A stretch of DNA of 43,543 bases from an uncultured Geobacteraceae bacterium (GCA_903845365.1 CAIMXI010000440.1:1-43543), one strand, 5' to 3'. Shown: positions 25,950-36,574, counted from the stretch's first letter. The notes: generated from the sequence alone by a model not told the origin. Translations and numbers: made by a program.

Positions 25950-27188
25950 TCAATTTGTATACAACGGAAATTTTTTCATCATGCTGTTTACCTGCATTTT
26001 AATAGCAGCCAGCTTCCGGTCATCTCCAATACATGCCACAACGTCAGCAATAAATCCGGCAACCTGATCCATTTCAGCCTCTTTCAGGCCATGAGTCGTA
26101 CAGGCTGGAGTTCCGACTCTGATACCGGACGTAACAAACGGAGAACGTGTTTCAAAAGGCACGGTATTCTTGTTGACGGTGATACCGGCCTTGTCCAGCG
26201 CTTCCTCTACCGCTTTGCCGGTTATCTCCGTCCCGGAGAAGTTTATCAGCATCAGGTGGTTATCGGTACCTCCGCTGGTCAGTTTAAATCCGCGATATAT
26301 CAACGCATCTGCGAGAGCTTTGGCATTCTTGACGATCTGCTGCTGATAGATTTTGAACTCCGGTTGGAGCGCCTCTTTAAAGGCGACGGCCTTTGCGGCG
26401 ATAACATGCATGAGTGGACCACCCTGAATGCCGGGGAAAATCTGCGAATTTATAGTTTTGGCAAACTCCTCGCGGCAGAGAATCATTCCACCACGGGGAC
26501 CACGGAGTGTTTTATGAGTCGTTGTCGTAACAAACTCGGCGTACGGCACCGGACTGGGGTGAACATCAGCAGCCACCAGGCCGGCGATATGAGCCATGTC
26601 AACCATGACTTTTGCACCCACTTTATCAGCTATTGTCCGGAACGCGGGGAAATCAATAATGCGCGGATAGGCGCTTGCACCGACGACAATCAGAGTCGGC
26701 TTATGGGTTACGGCGAGCCGTTCAACCTCTTCATAGTCTATGGTTTCTGCCTCTGGAGAGACGCCGTAGGGAACTACGGTGAAAAGCTTGCCGGAAAAAT
26801 TGACCGGGCTGCCGTGAGTTAGATGCCCGCCATGGGCAAGATTCATCCCGAGAATCGTATCACCCGGTTTGCATGCAGCAAAATATACCGCCATATTTGC
26901 CTGTGATCCCGCGTGTGGTTGGACATTGGCATGCTCGGCACCGAAGAGCTCCTTGGCCCGGTCAATTGCGAGCATTTCAACAACATCAACATGTTCACAG
27001 CCACCATAATAGCGCTTTCCGGGATATCCCTCAGCGTATTTGTTGGTCATGATCGAGCCCTGAGCCTCAAGAACGGCTTTGGATACAAAGTTTTCTGACG
27101 CAATCAGCTCCAGATTATATTCCTGACGTTCCGCTTCATCATTAATGGCATCGGCTACCTGACGATCAAATTGGGAAAGGACGGACAT
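25950..27188 (-). CDS. glyA: Serine hydroxymethyltransferase
   Basis: 412 residues from ATG 27188 (AGGAG 5 bases upstream). A PLP enzyme converting serine and tetrahydrofolate to glycine and methylene-tetrahydrofolate in the cytoplasm. Seen: [47 protein letters not shown], the PLP lysine in [13 protein letters not shown], and [12 protein letters not shown]. Full length and intact. It starts 11 bases after the rpiB stop and ends before a clear terminator. Confidence 0.98.
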   Translation of the reverse strand: MSVLSQFDRQVADAINDEAERQEYNLELIASENFVSKAVLEAQGSIMTNKYAEGYPGKRYYGGCEHVDVVEMLAIDRAKELFGAEHANVQPHAGSQANMAVYFAACKPGDTILGMNLAHGGHLTHGSPVNFSGKLFTVVPYGVSPEAETIDYEEVERLAVTHKPTLIVVGASAYPRIIDFPAFRTIADKVGAKVMVDMAHIAGLVAADVHPSPVPYAEFVTTTTHKTLRGPRGGMILCREEFAKTINSQIFPGIQGGPLMHVIAAKAVAFKEALQPEFKIYQQQIVKNAKALADALIYRGFKLTSGGTDNHLMLINFSGTEITGKAVEEALDKAGITVNKNTVPFETRSPFVTSGIRVGTPACTTHGLKEAEMDQVAGFIADVVACIGDDRKLAAIKMQVNSMMKKFPLYTN

Positions 27189-27199
27189 GCGTTCTCCTA

Positions 27200-27640
27200 T
27201 CAATATTTCTTTTCCAGTGCCGTTATCTTGTCGAGACGGATCTGATGTCGTCCGCCTTCAAATGTGGCATCAAGCCATGCAGCGAGAAGATCGCAGGCAT
27301 TTTGTTCATTAAGAACACGACCGCCAAGTACCAGCACATTGGCATTATTATGTTTTTTAGCCATCTGAGCCATAAACAGATCGGTCACCAGTGCGGCTCG
27401 AATTCCAGAAATTTTGTTTGCAGCTATCGACATGCCGATACCGGTCCCACAGACGAGAACTCCAATTTCGGCATCTCCCGCAATGACATATTCGGCAACT
27501 TTCTGTGCGAAATCAGGGTAATCAACCGAAGTATCGTCATAAGTCCCGGCATCTGTCACTTCAAGCCCGCGTCGTTTCATATAACTGGTCAAAGCGGTTT
27601 TGAGTGTTAATCCTCCATGATCACTTCCGATAACAATCAT
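27200..27640 (-). CDS. rpiB: Ribose-5-phosphate isomerase B
   Basis: 146 residues. Interconverts ribose-5-phosphate and ribulose-5-phosphate. It matches the RpiB/LacAB fold: VIGSDHGG at the start, the active cysteine and oxyanion loop in [16 protein letters not shown], and the phosphate-binding region around [13 protein letters not shown]. Length is normal for the family. It lies 13 bases after fabF and 11 bases before glyA. Confidence 0.96.
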   Translation of the reverse strand: MIVIGSDHGGLTLKTALTSYMKRRGLEVTDAGTYDDTSVDYPDFAQKVAEYVIAGDAEIGVLVCGTGIGMSIAANKISGIRAALVTDLFMAQMAKKHNNANVLVLGGRVLNEQNACDLLAAWLDATFEGGRHQIRLDKITALEKKY

Positions 27641-27653
27641 CTAAAAAGTCTCA

Positions 27654-28886
27654 CTAAAGCTTCTTGAACAGAAGGGTTGCATTCGTGCCGCCAAAACCAA
27701 AGTTATTACTCATGGCATACTGAATGTTCGCATCACGCGCGCTGTTTGGAACATAATCCAGGTCACATTCTGGATCAGAATCGGAGTAATTAATTGTGGG
27801 AGGAACAACCCCACTGTCCATTGCCATAAGGGTATAAACAGCTTCTATACCGCCTGCAGCTCCGAGTAGATGACCGGTCATTGATTTGGTCGAGGAGACC
27901 ATCATTTTTCTGGCGTGTTCGCCAAAGGTACTCTTGATCGCCATTGTTTCATACATATCACCCAAAGGAGTGGATGTGCCATGCGCATTGATGTACGAAA
28001 CCTTTTCTGGTGTTATTCCGGCATTTTTGAGTGCCATCTTCATACTTCGAGCACCACCTTCACCACCCGGAGCAGGTGCCGTCAGGTGATGAGCGTCTCC
28101 GGTAATACCATACCCAATGACCTCGGCGTAAATCTTCGCACCACGAGCTTTCGCTGATTCGTACTCTTCAAGAATAACTATGCCTGCCCCCTCTCCCATG
28201 ACAAAACCATCACGGTTTATATCAAACGGACGAGACGCAGCGGTTGGATCATCATTTCGATCCGAAAGCGCCTTCATTGCTGCGAAACCACCAATACCAA
28301 GTGGTGTGATGACCGATTCTGTTCCGCCGGCAATCATGGCATCAGCGTCGCCACGTTTAATAATATGATATGCATCGCCAATTGAGTGAGTACTCGTTGC
28401 GCAAGCCGATACCGACGAAATATTTGGTCCCTTTGCCCCGTATTTAATGGAAATGTGGCCAGGGGCAAGGTTAATTATCAGCATCGGGATGAAAAATGGT
28501 GATATTTTTTTTGGGCCGCTTTCCTTGAGAATCGTATGGTACTTTTCAATTGTCGGCAAACCACCTAGGCCGGCGCCGACCAGCACGCCAACTCGTTCGG
28601 CATTTTCTTCATTAATTGCAAACCCGGAGTCCTCCATGGCGTAATGAGCTGCAGCCAGAGCATACTGAATAAAAAGATCCATCTTCTTTATCTCTTTTTT
28701 ATCAATAAACTCTTCCGCATTGAAATCCGGAATCTCACCGGCAATTTTGACCGGCATGTCGCTCGTATCAAAACGGGTGATCAAACCTATACCCGACTTT
28801 CCGGAAGTTAGTGCATCCCAGTTTTTATTATTCCCACAGCCGAGCGGAGAAACAGCCCCGACGCCAGTGACCACAACTCTTCTCAT
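27654..28886 (-). CDS. fabF: Beta-ketoacyl-ACP synthase II
   Basis: 410 residues from ATG 28886 (GGAG 9 bases upstream, [16 protein letters not shown]). It elongates acyl-ACP with malonyl-ACP in fatty acid synthesis. The Cys-His-His triad is visible: [23 protein letters not shown], and [15 protein letters not shown]. The C-terminal [10 protein letters not shown] glycine loop is intact. It follows acpP, but an intrinsic terminator lies between them, so its dose relative to acpP is probably reduced by attenuation. Confidence 0.97.
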   Translation of the reverse strand: MRRVVVTGVGAVSPLGCGNNKNWDALTSGKSGIGLITRFDTSDMPVKIAGEIPDFNAEEFIDKKEIKKMDLFIQYALAAAHYAMEDSGFAINEENAERVGVLVGAGLGGLPTIEKYHTILKESGPKKISPFFIPMLIINLAPGHISIKYGAKGPNISSVSACATSTHSIGDAYHIIKRGDADAMIAGGTESVITPLGIGGFAAMKALSDRNDDPTAASRPFDINRDGFVMGEGAGIVILEEYESAKARGAKIYAEVIGYGITGDAHHLTAPAPGGEGGARSMKMALKNAGITPEKVSYINAHGTSTPLGDMYETMAIKSTFGEHARKMMVSSTKSMTGHLLGAAGGIEAVYTLMAMDSGVVPPTINYSDSDPECDLDYVPNSARDANIQYAMSNNFGFGGTNATLLFKKL

Positions 28887-28937
28887 GATAGTCAACTCCA
28901 TTCAAACAGTATCTAATTTACTCCATAATAATAAAAA

Positions 28938-28959
28938 GAGAGGGGGGTAACCCCCTCTC
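28938..28959 (-). terminator. Intrinsic terminator/attenuator between acpP and fabF
   Basis: On the minus strand, nine bases of stem (GAGAGGGGG with CCCCCTCTC) around a 4-base loop are followed by TTTTTATTATT. It starts about 22 bases after the acpP stop. It would end most acpP transcripts and allow partial read-through into fabF, a sensible way to make abundant ACP. Confidence 0.85.
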
Positions 28960-28981
28960 CAGATACAATGGTGCTGTTATT

Positions 28982-29215
28982 TCAAATATGCTCTGTAATG
29001 TATTCGATGGCATCGTTCACCGTTTGAATTTTTTCCGCATCCTCGTCCGGAATTTCGATATCGAACTCTTCTTCAAGAGCCATTACTAATTCTACTGTGT
29101 CAAGAGAATCCGCACCAAGATCGTCCATAAAAGAGGATTCCGTTAAAACCTGAGCCTCTTCAACACCAAGCTGTTCTGCAACAATCTCTTTCACCCGCTT
29201 TGCAATATCAGACAT
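28982..29215 (-). CDS. acpP: Acyl carrier protein
   Basis: 77 residues, acidic. It carries the growing acyl chain on 4'-phosphopantetheine attached to Ser in the DSL motif ([14 protein letters not shown]), and matches the canonical ACP throughout. The GGAGG ribosome site is strong. It has its own promoter and a downstream terminator within the fab gene string, which fits its high cellular abundance. Confidence 0.98.
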   Translation of the reverse strand: MSDIAKRVKEIVAEQLGVEEAQVLTESSFMDDLGADSLDTVELVMALEEEFDIEIPDEDAEKIQTVNDAIEYITEHI

Positions 29216-29272
29216 TTTTCACCTCCATTTGATTTTAACCCTTTTCAGGTTCTGTATATAATGCTGTGTGCT

Positions 29273-29301
29273 TAATTAAGCATGAAAACCTTAAATGTCA
29301 A
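29273..29301 (-). promoter_or_regulatory. Promoter of acpP
   Basis: On the minus strand TTGACA (29301-29296) is followed after exactly 17 bases by TAATTA (29278-29273), about 58 bases before the acpP start. A second A+T-rich box (TATATA, near 29254-29259) lies downstream. The 134-base gap between fabG and acpP holds nothing else recognised. Confidence 0.65.
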
Positions 29302-29349
29302 TCGATATTTCAATTTCAGGGAGTATCAGGAATACATAAGCTACGTGTA

Positions 29350-30087
29350 CTACATGTACATCCCGCCATTTACGGACAGTACGTGACCGGTGATGTACCC
29401 GGCAGATTCGGAAGCAAGGAAAACAACAGCGTTTGCGATATCGTCAGCACTGCCCAAGCGCTCCAGAGGTATCTGAGCAGTCAGTTCGGCGCGAACCTTA
29501 TCTGAAAGTGCATCGGTCATGGCGGTTGCAATAAAGCCTGGGGCGACAGCGTTAACTGTAATGCTTCGTTTTGCCATCTCACGGGCATTTGACTTTGTAA
29601 GACCTATCAGTCCGGCTTTGCTGGCACAGTAGTTTGCCTGACCGGCATTCCCCATCTGACCGACGACAGAGGCAATATTGATAATACGACCGTAGCGCTG
29701 TTTGCTCATAACTTTGAAGGCGGATCGTGTACAGAGAAAGGCTCCTTTTAGGTTAACGTTTAGAACTGCGTCCCAATCTTCGTCTTTCATACGCATCAAA
29801 AGGCCATCACGAGTAATACCGGCATTGTTCACCAGAATGTCAACACGCCCAAATGCCTCTGTAGCCGATTCAAATATATGCTCTACATCAGCCGCAACAG
29901 TCACATTACCGACAACCGCGAGCGCTCTGGCTCCTGTCGCCTGCAACTCGGCAACAACCGCTTCAGTAGATTCCTGATCCATATCAACCGCTACAATGGT
30001 AGCGCCCTTGGCTGCAAGAGCCAGCGCTATACTTTTACCGATTCCGCGCGACGCTCCGGTGATGACTGCAACTTTCTCTTTAGGCAT
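29350..30087 (-). CDS. fabG: 3-oxoacyl-ACP reductase
   Basis: 245 residues from ATG 30087 (AGGAG 6 bases upstream; the ATG at 30102 is less likely). An NADPH-dependent short-chain dehydrogenase that reduces beta-ketoacyl-ACP. Seen: TGASRGIGKSIAL cofactor loop, NNAGITRD, catalytic Ser-Val in INIASVVGQMG, and YCASKAGLIG with the Tyr-Lys pair. The C-terminal GHVLSVNGGMYM is typical. Full length. Confidence 0.97.
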   Translation of the reverse strand: MPKEKVAVITGASRGIGKSIALALAAKGATIVAVDMDQESTEAVVAELQATGARALAVVGNVTVAADVEHIFESATEAFGRVDILVNNAGITRDGLLMRMKDEDWDAVLNVNLKGAFLCTRSAFKVMSKQRYGRIINIASVVGQMGNAGQANYCASKAGLIGLTKSNAREMAKRSITVNAVAPGFIATAMTDALSDKVRAELTAQIPLERLGSADDIANAVVFLASESAGYITGHVLSVNGGMYM

Positions 30088-30131
30088 GGCAACTCCTCTC
30101 ATAGTAATTTAGTGTTATAATTCAAATTTAT

Positions 30132-31058
30132 TTAAATTGCGGCGGCTTTTATTCCGGCGCAATCTTCAATAGAACCAACTTCAACCTCTTTGGAAATACG
30201 CTTGACTAATCCTGACAGAACCTTGCCGGGTCCTAATTCAATAAACTTAGTTACCCCCAAAGCGGCCATGGCAACCACCGATTGTTCCCACAATACCGGA
30301 GCACACACCTGGGAGACCAGCAGGTCACGGACTCGGCCTTTGTCGCAGTATGCTGTCGCTTCAACATTGCTGACAACAGGGAGAATCATATCAGAGTAGT
30401 AAATTGAATCCAGCACAGTAGCAAGTTTTTCAGCAGCAGGCTTCATCAAAGCACAATGAAAGGGGGCGCTGACCGGCAGCAGCATGGCTTTTCTAAAGCC
30501 GCGGCTCTTGGCTATTTCTATCGCACGGGAAACGGCGCTCACCGAACCGGCAATAACGATCTGTCCGGGAGAATTATAGTTGGCAGATGACACGACATCA
30601 CCTTCGGTAGCCTCGCGACAGATATCCTCAAGCAGATCACGTTCAACTCCAAGTATGGCTGCCATTGTTCCGGTGCCTACTGGAACAGCCTCCTGCATAT
30701 ATGTCCCACGGGCACGCACCGTTCTTACCGCATCCGCGAAAGAAATTGCTCCGGAGCAGACCAGGGCAGAATATTCACCAAGTGAATGACCTGCCAGATA
30801 ATCAGCCTTCAATCCGGTTTCCTGCTGGGCAACCTTCAACACGGCAATGCTGGTCGTCAGAATAGCCGGCTGTGTATTGGCAGTCAGCTTGAGATCATCA
30901 TCACTCCCTGAAAAGCAGAGTGCAGACAACTTGAAGCCAAGAGCATCGTCAGCCTCTTCAAACAGGTGCCGTGCAACGGCGAATGTCTCTGCCAGGTCCT
31001 TTCCCATGCCGGAATACTGAGACCCCTGACCCGGAAAAATGAATGCCGTTTTAAACAT
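30132..31058 (-). CDS. fabD: Malonyl-CoA:ACP transacylase
   Basis: 308 residues (GAGG 9 bases before ATG 31058). Loads malonate onto ACP. Seen: FIFPGQGSQYSGMG near the N-terminus, the nucleophilic serine in AGHSLGEYSALV, and the histidine in VSAPFHCALM. The Gln in GQGSQ builds the oxyanion hole in the family. It lies between fabH and fabG in the string. Confidence 0.97.
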   Translation of the reverse strand: MFKTAFIFPGQGSQYSGMGKDLAETFAVARHLFEEADDALGFKLSALCFSGSDDDLKLTANTQPAILTTSIAVLKVAQQETGLKADYLAGHSLGEYSALVCSGAISFADAVRTVRARGTYMQEAVPVGTGTMAAILGVERDLLEDICREATEGDVVSSANYNSPGQIVIAGSVSAVSRAIEIAKSRGFRKAMLLPVSAPFHCALMKPAAEKLATVLDSIYYSDMILPVVSNVEATAYCDKGRVRDLLVSQVCAPVLWEQSVVAMAALGVTKFIELGPGKVLSGLVKRISKEVEVGSIEDCAGIKAAAI

Positions 31059-31096
31059 AAACTAAATCCTCGACTTAAGTTGAAATAAAATTTTGC

Positions 31097-32077
31097 CTAC
31101 CATTTGACAAGAGCAGACGCATAAGTGAGTCCCCCCCCGAAAGCAACAAGCAGAAGTGTGCTGTCAGACCTGAGAACTCCTTGACGGTTAGCTTCATCAA
31201 GGGCAATAGGAATTGATGCTGATGAGGTATTACCGTAGCGATGCAGATTGGTGAACAATCTCTCTGGACCGAGTCCCAGGCGTTTCGCGGTTGCATCTAT
31301 TATACGGCGATTAGCCTGATGAGGGATCATAAGAGAAATATCCTCAGGAGCAAGTCCATTAGCATCGAGCGCTTTTATGGCAGCCTCCTCCATACCACGG
31401 ACAGCATGTTTAAAGACCTCATTCCCCTCCATCTTCAGATAGAACAGTCGTTCATCAATTGTTCGGCTGTCGTCAGCAGTATTGCGATTGCCGCACGCCG
31501 GTTGATAGAGAAGATTCCAGAAAGAACCATTACTGAATGTGTGAGTTGTGAGAAGGGAGTGGCCACTCTCGGAAGCTTCCAGAACGATCGCACCTGCACC
31601 GTCACCAAAGAGAACGCAGGTATTGCGATCCTGCCAGTCGACAATGCGGGACAGGACTTCAGCTCCGATTACAAGAATCTTTTGAGCAGCACCGGCACGA
31701 AGATATTTTTCAGCGATTGATAAGCCATACAGAAAACCGGAGCAGGCCGCTGAAAGATCAAAAGCGGTTGCATTTGTGGCACCTAAAAGATCCTGAACAA
31801 GGCAAGCCGTTGAGGGAAAGGGAAAGTCTGGAGTAACTGTGCCGATTATTATGAAATCGAGCTCTTCGGGATGAGTACCAGCCATTGTCAAGGCACGACG
31901 CGCAGCTTCAGCGGCAAAAGTTGAAGTATACTCACCGGCAGCGGCAATGCGCCGTTCCTTAATACCTGTTCTCGTAGTTATCCATTCGTCACTGGTATCA
32001 ACTAACCGTTCAATATCGGCATTAGTGAGTATTTTCTCGGGTAACGCAGAGCCAGTTCCAGTAATTCTTACGTTCAC
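31097..32077 (-). CDS. fabH: Beta-ketoacyl-ACP synthase III
   Basis: 326 residues, starting with GTG at 32077, which overlaps the plsX stop by 4 bases (GTGA). Condenses acetyl-CoA (or a branched starter) with malonyl-ACP to begin fatty acid synthesis. The Cys-His-Asn triad is seen in [26 protein letters not shown] and [13 protein letters not shown]. Overlap with plsX indicates translational coupling. Confidence 0.96.
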   Translation of the reverse strand: MNVRITGTGSALPEKILTNADIERLVDTSDEWITTRTGIKERRIAAAGEYTSTFAAEAARRALTMAGTHPEELDFIIIGTVTPDFPFPSTACLVQDLLGATNATAFDLSAACSGFLYGLSIAEKYLRAGAAQKILVIGAEVLSRIVDWQDRNTCVLFGDGAGAIVLEASESGHSLLTTHTFSNGSFWNLLYQPACGNRNTADDSRTIDERLFYLKMEGNEVFKHAVRGMEEAAIKALDANGLAPEDISLMIPHQANRRIIDATAKRLGLGPERLFTNLHRYGNTSSASIPIALDEANRQGVLRSDSTLLLVAFGGGLTYASALVKW

Positions 32078-33120
32078 GATTGAAACTCCGCTACAGCAGC
32101 AGGCTGGCTATCGTTTCGGATCGAGACCGAATAGTTTTCTGACAGTTTTTCGGAAACATGTTCTGATACACCGTTTTTAGCGTACTCATGAGCAAACCGA
32201 ATCGCATTCTTGATCGCCTTGGCATTGGAACCGCCATGACATATCATACCTACTCCGTTGATCCCCAAAAGAGGCGCTCCACCATATTCGGCATAATCGA
32301 CAAGCTTTTTAAAACGGTCGAAGGCGCCACGCACAAACAGATAGCCGATTTTGGAAACCCAGCTTTTTACGATCTCCCTTTTCAGCATTTTGCCAGCTGC
32401 ATCCGCCAAACCCTCGGAAAGTTTAAGCACAATATTTCCGACAAAGCCATCACAAACGACGACATCAACTTTGCCAGCAAAAATATCACGCCCCTCGATA
32501 TACCCGCAATAATTAAGCGATGTCTTACGCAGGTATGCATTGGTTTCCCGTGTCAGTTCATTACCCTTAGAATCTTCCTCACCATTGGAAAGCAGACCGA
32601 CTCTCGGCGACGGTATCCCCATAGCATAGCGGGCATACACCTCACCCATAATGGCAAATTGAACAAGATGAAGCGGTTTGCAATCAACATTACCACCTAT
32701 GTCAAGAACCAGTGTCTGCCCTTTGAGAGTTGGAAACAACTGAGCAATTGCAGGACGTTCAATGCCTGCAATCCGTTTCAGAACAAACATGCCGGAGGCC
32801 ATTGTTGCACCGGAATTCCCAGCACTGACGGCAGCGCATGCCTTACCATCCTTGACGAGCTCAAAGGCACGGCGCACGGAAGAATCGCGCTTTTTCCGCA
32901 CCGCATCTGAAGCAGAATCATGCATACCAATAACTTCGCTTGCGTGAAAAATATCGATATCCAGCCCGTTGATAGAATGATTGCTCAGTTCGGCCTCCAA
33001 TCGATCTTTATCACCGACAAGAGTAACCGACAGACCAAATTCCCGGCACGCCTCAACCGCGCCTGTCACTTCAATAGCGGGCGCGTTATCGCCACCCATT
33101 GCGTCAACGGCAACTCTCAT
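32074..33120 (-). CDS. plsX: Phosphate acyltransferase
   Basis: 348 residues if started at ATG 33120 ([14 protein letters not shown], the usual family start). A GTG at 33138 is in frame, 12 bases after the rpmF stop, and is an alternative; neither has a strong ribosome site. PlsX makes acyl-phosphate from acyl-ACP for phospholipid synthesis. Seen: [48 protein letters not shown], and [18 protein letters not shown]. The gene order rpmF-plsX-fabH is widely conserved. Confidence 0.96.
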   Translation of the reverse strand: MRVAVDAMGGDNAPAIEVTGAVEACREFGLSVTLVGDKDRLEAELSNHSINGLDIDIFHASEVIGMHDSASDAVRKKRDSSVRRAFELVKDGKACAAVSAGNSGATMASGMFVLKRIAGIERPAIAQLFPTLKGQTLVLDIGGNVDCKPLHLVQFAIMGEVYARYAMGIPSPRVGLLSNGEEDSKGNELTRETNAYLRKTSLNYCGYIEGRDIFAGKVDVVVCDGFVGNIVLKLSEGLADAAGKMLKREIVKSWVSKIGYLFVRGAFDRFKKLVDYAEYGGAPLLGINGVGMICHGGSNAKAIKNAIRFAHEYAKNGVSEHVSEKLSENYSVSIRNDSQPAAVAEFQS

Positions 33121-33150
33121 CTGTTCGATAAGTGGCACTGGGTCAAGTCT

Positions 33151-33339
33151 CTAGGCATTTGCGGAAGAGACGTCAATAACCTCTTTGCCCTTGTACTTAC
33201 CACAAGCAAGACAGGCACAATGCGGCAGTTTTGCAGCCTTGCAATGAGGGCAGATAGAGAGTGTAGGGGTCGTTAAAAAGTCATGCGCCCTTCTCATGTT
33301 TTTGCGGGATTTGGATGTTTTTTTCTTGGGTACAGCCAT
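33151..33339 (-). CDS. rpmF: 50S ribosomal protein L32
   Basis: 62 residues, basic N-terminus ([18 protein letters not shown]) and a zinc site of four cysteines: CPHC and, after nine residues, CLAC. This is the zinc-binding C+ form of L32. A GGAG ribosome site precedes it. It sits between yceD and plsX in the classic order. Confidence 0.98.
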   Translation of the reverse strand: MAVPKKKTSKSRKNMRRAHDFLTTPTLSICPHCKAAKLPHCACLACGKYKGKEVIDVSSANA

Positions 33340-33384
33340 GGTGTTTCTCCTTTTTGCAGTGATACACGGTATCGTGTCACCGAT

Positions 33385-33930
33385 CTATGTTACAGTTATT
33401 TTAAAATTCTTCAGCGCATTAAATGCGAGTCGCACAGGCTCTTTGCTGCATGAACAACTGGAACTGTTCAAGTCTACGCCACACTCATGGCACAATCCCT
33501 TACATGCCTCGCTGCAGAGCGGTTTTGACGGGATCTCCATGGCGACCTGCTCCTCAATTTCTTTAGTCAGATCAATATGATCTCCAGAGTACGTGGATAA
33601 CATCAAATCCATTTCGCCTAATTCAAGCTCATCTTCAGTTGAAGTAGCAACTACAGCTTCTTTACAAAAAAATAAAGTAAAGTTCGTATCAATAAAAGAG
33701 ATGTAGTCGGTGAGACAACGGGAGCAGCAGAGGAGAAGAGGAGCCGTAATCCTTCCTGTGACCCGAATGTTCTTATATTCACGGACAACAGTTATATCAC
33801 CCTGTATATTTCCGGTAATGCTACAGCCGTCAACGTTCTGTATTGATGAAAGCAGAGGAAACGCTGCAACCGGTTCATCGATATGGAGCAGATGCGGCGT
33901 ATCTTTGATGTGATCTACAACAAGTTTCAC
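33385..33930 (-). CDS. yceD: YceD/DUF177 family protein
   Basis: 181 residues from GTG 33930 (KLVVDHIKD, the usual N-terminus). The longer frame to TTG 33963 is unlikely because it would begin within a few bases of the transcription start. DUF177 proteins are near-universally next to rpmF and in bacteria and plastids have been linked to 23S rRNA accumulation. The CSRC motif with CHECGVDLNSSSCSC forms two Cys-rich clusters likely binding zinc. The first gene of the operon. Confidence 0.87.
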   Translation of the reverse strand: MKLVVDHIKDTPHLLHIDEPVAAFPLLSSIQNVDGCSITGNIQGDITVVREYKNIRVTGRITAPLLLCCSRCLTDYISFIDTNFTLFFCKEAVVATSTEDELELGEMDLMLSTYSGDHIDLTKEIEEQVAMEIPSKPLCSEACKGLCHECGVDLNSSSCSCSKEPVRLAFNALKNFKITVT

Positions 33931-33976
33931 AGGTAGTGTCCGCAGATTAGTGAGAGAGTACAATTTAAAGCAAGCC

Positions 33977-34004
33977 AGTATAAAGAATATGGTTACATTG
34001 TCAA
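33977..34004 (-). promoter_or_regulatory. Promoter of the yceD-rpmF-plsX-fab operon
   Basis: On the minus strand TTGACA (34004-33999) is followed after 16 bases by TATACT (33982-33977), near consensus. The start of transcription would fall near 33970, leaving about a 40-base leader to GTG 33930. It lies in the 60-base gap after malQ. Confidence 0.7.
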
Positions 34005-34023
34005 GAAATTTACTGACAGGCGT

Positions 34024-35520
34024 TCAGTGCAGTTTTGGTTCATACCTGCCGTAACACTCCAACTGATCCCGTACAAGCCTGGCAACATCCACCTGAATCA
34101 TGCTCCAGTCAAATCGCCACCCCCAATTTCCGAACGCCACGCCAGGTACGTTCATACGCGACTCGGCTCCCAATCCGATCAAATCCTGAAGGGGGACAAT
34201 GGCTGTATCGGCGACGGACATAAAAACGGTGCGAAGAGTAGAGGCGAGCGACTCTTTGCCACAGTTACCAACATAAAAATCTACACGTCTGCGTTGACTC
34301 ACTGGTAGAGAATTATACCAGCCGAGAAAGGTATCGTTATCATGGGTTCCGGTATAGACGACACAATTTTTCAGATAGTTATGCGGCAGATAGCCGTTTG
34401 ATGCGCCGGAATCAAACGCAAACTGTACTATTTTCATACCTGGAAAATTGTAACGATCCCGGAGCGCGACAACTTCCGGCGTAATAACACCAAGATCTTC
34501 TGCAATAATCGGCAAATTTCCAAGTGCGGCAAAAACGGCATCAAAGAGAAGTATTCCGGGTGCCGAAACCCATGAGCCATGTACCGCCGTTTTTTCTTTG
34601 GCCGGCACATGCCAGGCCGCTTCAAATCCACGGAAATGATCAACACGAACAACGTCATAAAGTTCGAACATTGAGCGAAATCTATCAATCCACCAGGCAT
34701 ATTTCTGACGCCCGATTTCATCCCAATCATACAATGGATTGCCCCATAATTGCCCGGTTACGCTGAAATAATCGGGAGGAACGCCAGCAACGACAGTCGG
34801 CTTCCCTTTTGAGTCAAGCAGGAATAGTTCGCGATGACTCCAGACATCGGCAGAATCGTAACCGACGAAAATCGGAATGTCGCCGATAATATTAATCTCT
34901 CTGCCAAAAGCGTACGCCCTTAACTGTCGCCACTGCCTGAAAAATTGCCACTGAATATATTTTTGAATGCCAATTTCTGAACCGAGCTCTACGGAAAACT
35001 TTTCATATTTTTCCGTAGTAAGAAGCGCCGCTCCAGCTGGCCATTTATCCCATGACTTACCTTTATATCGCTGCTTCAACGCCATAAAAAGTGAGTAGTT
35101 ATGTAACCATGGAGTCGTATCGCAAAATTTCCAGAACTCATTCTTGTTCGACGAAGATCCACTACCCAAAAATCGGACGGCTGCTTCATGCAGCAACTTC
35201 ATTTTTGTTTTCGAAACCAGATCAAAATCCACAGCGGTATGATTTAGGCTCTCTTTACAAATGATTTCAGGAAGATCACCATCGCTGACAATCTGCTCGA
35301 GATCAATCAGAAGAGGGTTTCCAGCAAACGCCGAAAAGGCTGAGTATGGTGAGTTGCCACACGCTGGCGGTGAAAGCGGCAGTAACTGCCAATACGACAT
35401 ACCCATCTCAGCCAGAAAATCAACAAACCGGCGGGCGTCGCTCCCCATTGAGCCGATACCGCCTGGCCCCGGAAGTGATGTAAGGTGCAACAGTACGCCA
35501 CAGCCCCGCTTGTCTAACAT
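34024..35520 (-). CDS. malQ: 4-alpha-glucanotransferase (amylomaltase, GH77)
   Basis: 498 residues from ATG 35520 (GGGGGG 5 bases upstream). Transfers glucan segments between maltodextrins in the cytoplasm, in glycogen/maltodextrin turnover. GH77 motifs: LTSLPGPGGIGSMG, SPYSAFSAFAGNPLLIDLE, the nucleophile Asp in VVRVDHFRGFEA, the acid/base Glu in IIAEDLGVITPEV, and YTGTHDNDT. Full length. No other glycogen genes are nearby. It follows ppx closely, with upstream sequence overlapping its end. Confidence 0.95.
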   Translation of the reverse strand: MLDKRGCGVLLHLTSLPGPGGIGSMGSDARRFVDFLAEMGMSYWQLLPLSPPACGNSPYSAFSAFAGNPLLIDLEQIVSDGDLPEIICKESLNHTAVDFDLVSKTKMKLLHEAAVRFLGSGSSSNKNEFWKFCDTTPWLHNYSLFMALKQRYKGKSWDKWPAGAALLTTEKYEKFSVELGSEIGIQKYIQWQFFRQWRQLRAYAFGREINIIGDIPIFVGYDSADVWSHRELFLLDSKGKPTVVAGVPPDYFSVTGQLWGNPLYDWDEIGRQKYAWWIDRFRSMFELYDVVRVDHFRGFEAAWHVPAKEKTAVHGSWVSAPGILLFDAVFAALGNLPIIAEDLGVITPEVVALRDRYNFPGMKIVQFAFDSGASNGYLPHNYLKNCVVYTGTHDNDTFLGWYNSLPVSQRRRVDFYVGNCGKESLASTLRTVFMSVADTAIVPLQDLIGLGAESRMNVPGVAFGNWGWRFDWSMIQVDVARLVRDQLECYGRYEPKLH

Positions 35521-35543
35521 GCTGCCCCCCGTTTCTGACAACC

Positions 35544-36452
35544 TCAATATTCTGAAAGCGCCAAACCTTCCAACAAGCCAAAATCACTCACCTTCAAACG
35601 CGTAAAACCAAATTTATCCATAACAGAAGTTATAATTATAAGACCGGCAATAATCAGGTCTTCCCGCCCTTTTTCAAGTCCTTTTATCGACAGCCTATCC
35701 GGTGGACTAAGGAGTGAAAGGCGCTCAAATATTACACCTATATCGACCCGGTTAATCGTAAAATTATTAACCGCACGGTAATCGTACTCAACCATCTCAA
35801 GCTTTATTGCGGCAAGGGTTGTAGCGGTTCCGGCCGTACCGACAAGTTCAGCTTCTTCAGAAAAGGCAATGCCAGCCGTGGCAAGATCATCCCCAAGATG
35901 ATTAAGTACCGAATTTACGCGCTCATACATCTTATCAGCCGTATCAAAACCTTCTGTAAGCCTGACGACTCCAATCGGCATACTTTTTATAAAAGCAGGC
36001 ATTCCTCCTGACGAAACCGAAAATTCACTGCTCCCTCCACCGATATCAAGTACCACAAGCGTTTTTGGTTCTGAATCCAGCGCGGACAACACACCCGTCA
36101 GAGTCAAGCGCGCCTCTTCTTCGCCGTCAATGACAACAAGATGTATGCCGGTTTCCTGAAAAACTTTTTCAACGAACATGCGGCCATTTACTGCATCCCG
36201 CACCGCACTTGTTGCTGATGCCCTAACCTTATTAACTCCGAAGCCCCGCACTGTTTCTGAAAATCTAGCGAGACAGGCAAGAGCACGCAGCTGCGCTTCA
36301 GTTGACAGACCGAATTCTTCATTGAAACCGCCACCAAGTCGTACAATTTCACGTTCAACCAGAACTGGAACAATTCCACCAGGCAAACGTTCAGCAATTA
36401 ATAAACGAGCCGTATTTGTACCTAAATCAATAGCGGCACAATAATTTTCCAT
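35544..36452 (-). CDS. ppx: Ppx/GppA-family phosphatase
   Basis: 302 residues (AGGA 7 bases before ATG 36452). Contains the actin-like ATPase fold of Ppx/GppA: AIDLGTNTARLLIAE at the start and VLDIGGGSSEFSV at mid-protein, with VDGEEEARLTLTG between. At about 300 residues it has only the two N-terminal domains, as in short Ppx forms of delta-proteobacteria, lacking the HD-like C-terminal half of E. coli enzymes. It degrades polyphosphate or pppGpp; which cannot be told from sequence, so the symbol is provisional. Confidence 0.9.
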   Translation of the reverse strand: MENYCAAIDLGTNTARLLIAERLPGGIVPVLVEREIVRLGGGFNEEFGLSTEAQLRALACLARFSETVRGFGVNKVRASATSAVRDAVNGRMFVEKVFQETGIHLVVIDGEEEARLTLTGVLSALDSEPKTLVVLDIGGGSSEFSVSSGGMPAFIKSMPIGVVRLTEGFDTADKMYERVNSVLNHLGDDLATAGIAFSEEAELVGTAGTATTLAAIKLEMVEYDYRAVNNFTINRVDIGVIFERLSLLSPPDRLSIKGLEKGREDLIIAGLIIITSVMDKFGFTRLKVSDFGLLEGLALSEY

Positions 36453-36553
36453 TCAGCTTTCCTTTTTAAACTGCGAAGCACTTCCATCCCTGCATAACGC
36501 AACAGAGAGAGAAGTGCATCAAATTTTGATACGCGACGGAACCCCCAGGCAGA

Positions 36554-36574
36554 GCTTGGATAGCCTATCCAAGC
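36554..36574. other. Perfect hairpin over the ihfB stop codon
   Basis: GCTTGGATAG and CTATCCAAGC form a near-uninterrupted palindrome containing the ihfB TAG. No U-tract follows. The rest of the 112-base gap to ppx also pairs GCACTTC with GAAGTGC (about 36478-36520). It could be an mRNA stability or weak termination element. Confidence 0.4.

Noticed and set aside
36554-36574. Terminator of ihfB
   Set aside because: The palindrome has almost no loop and no U-tract follows, so it is listed only as a hairpin.
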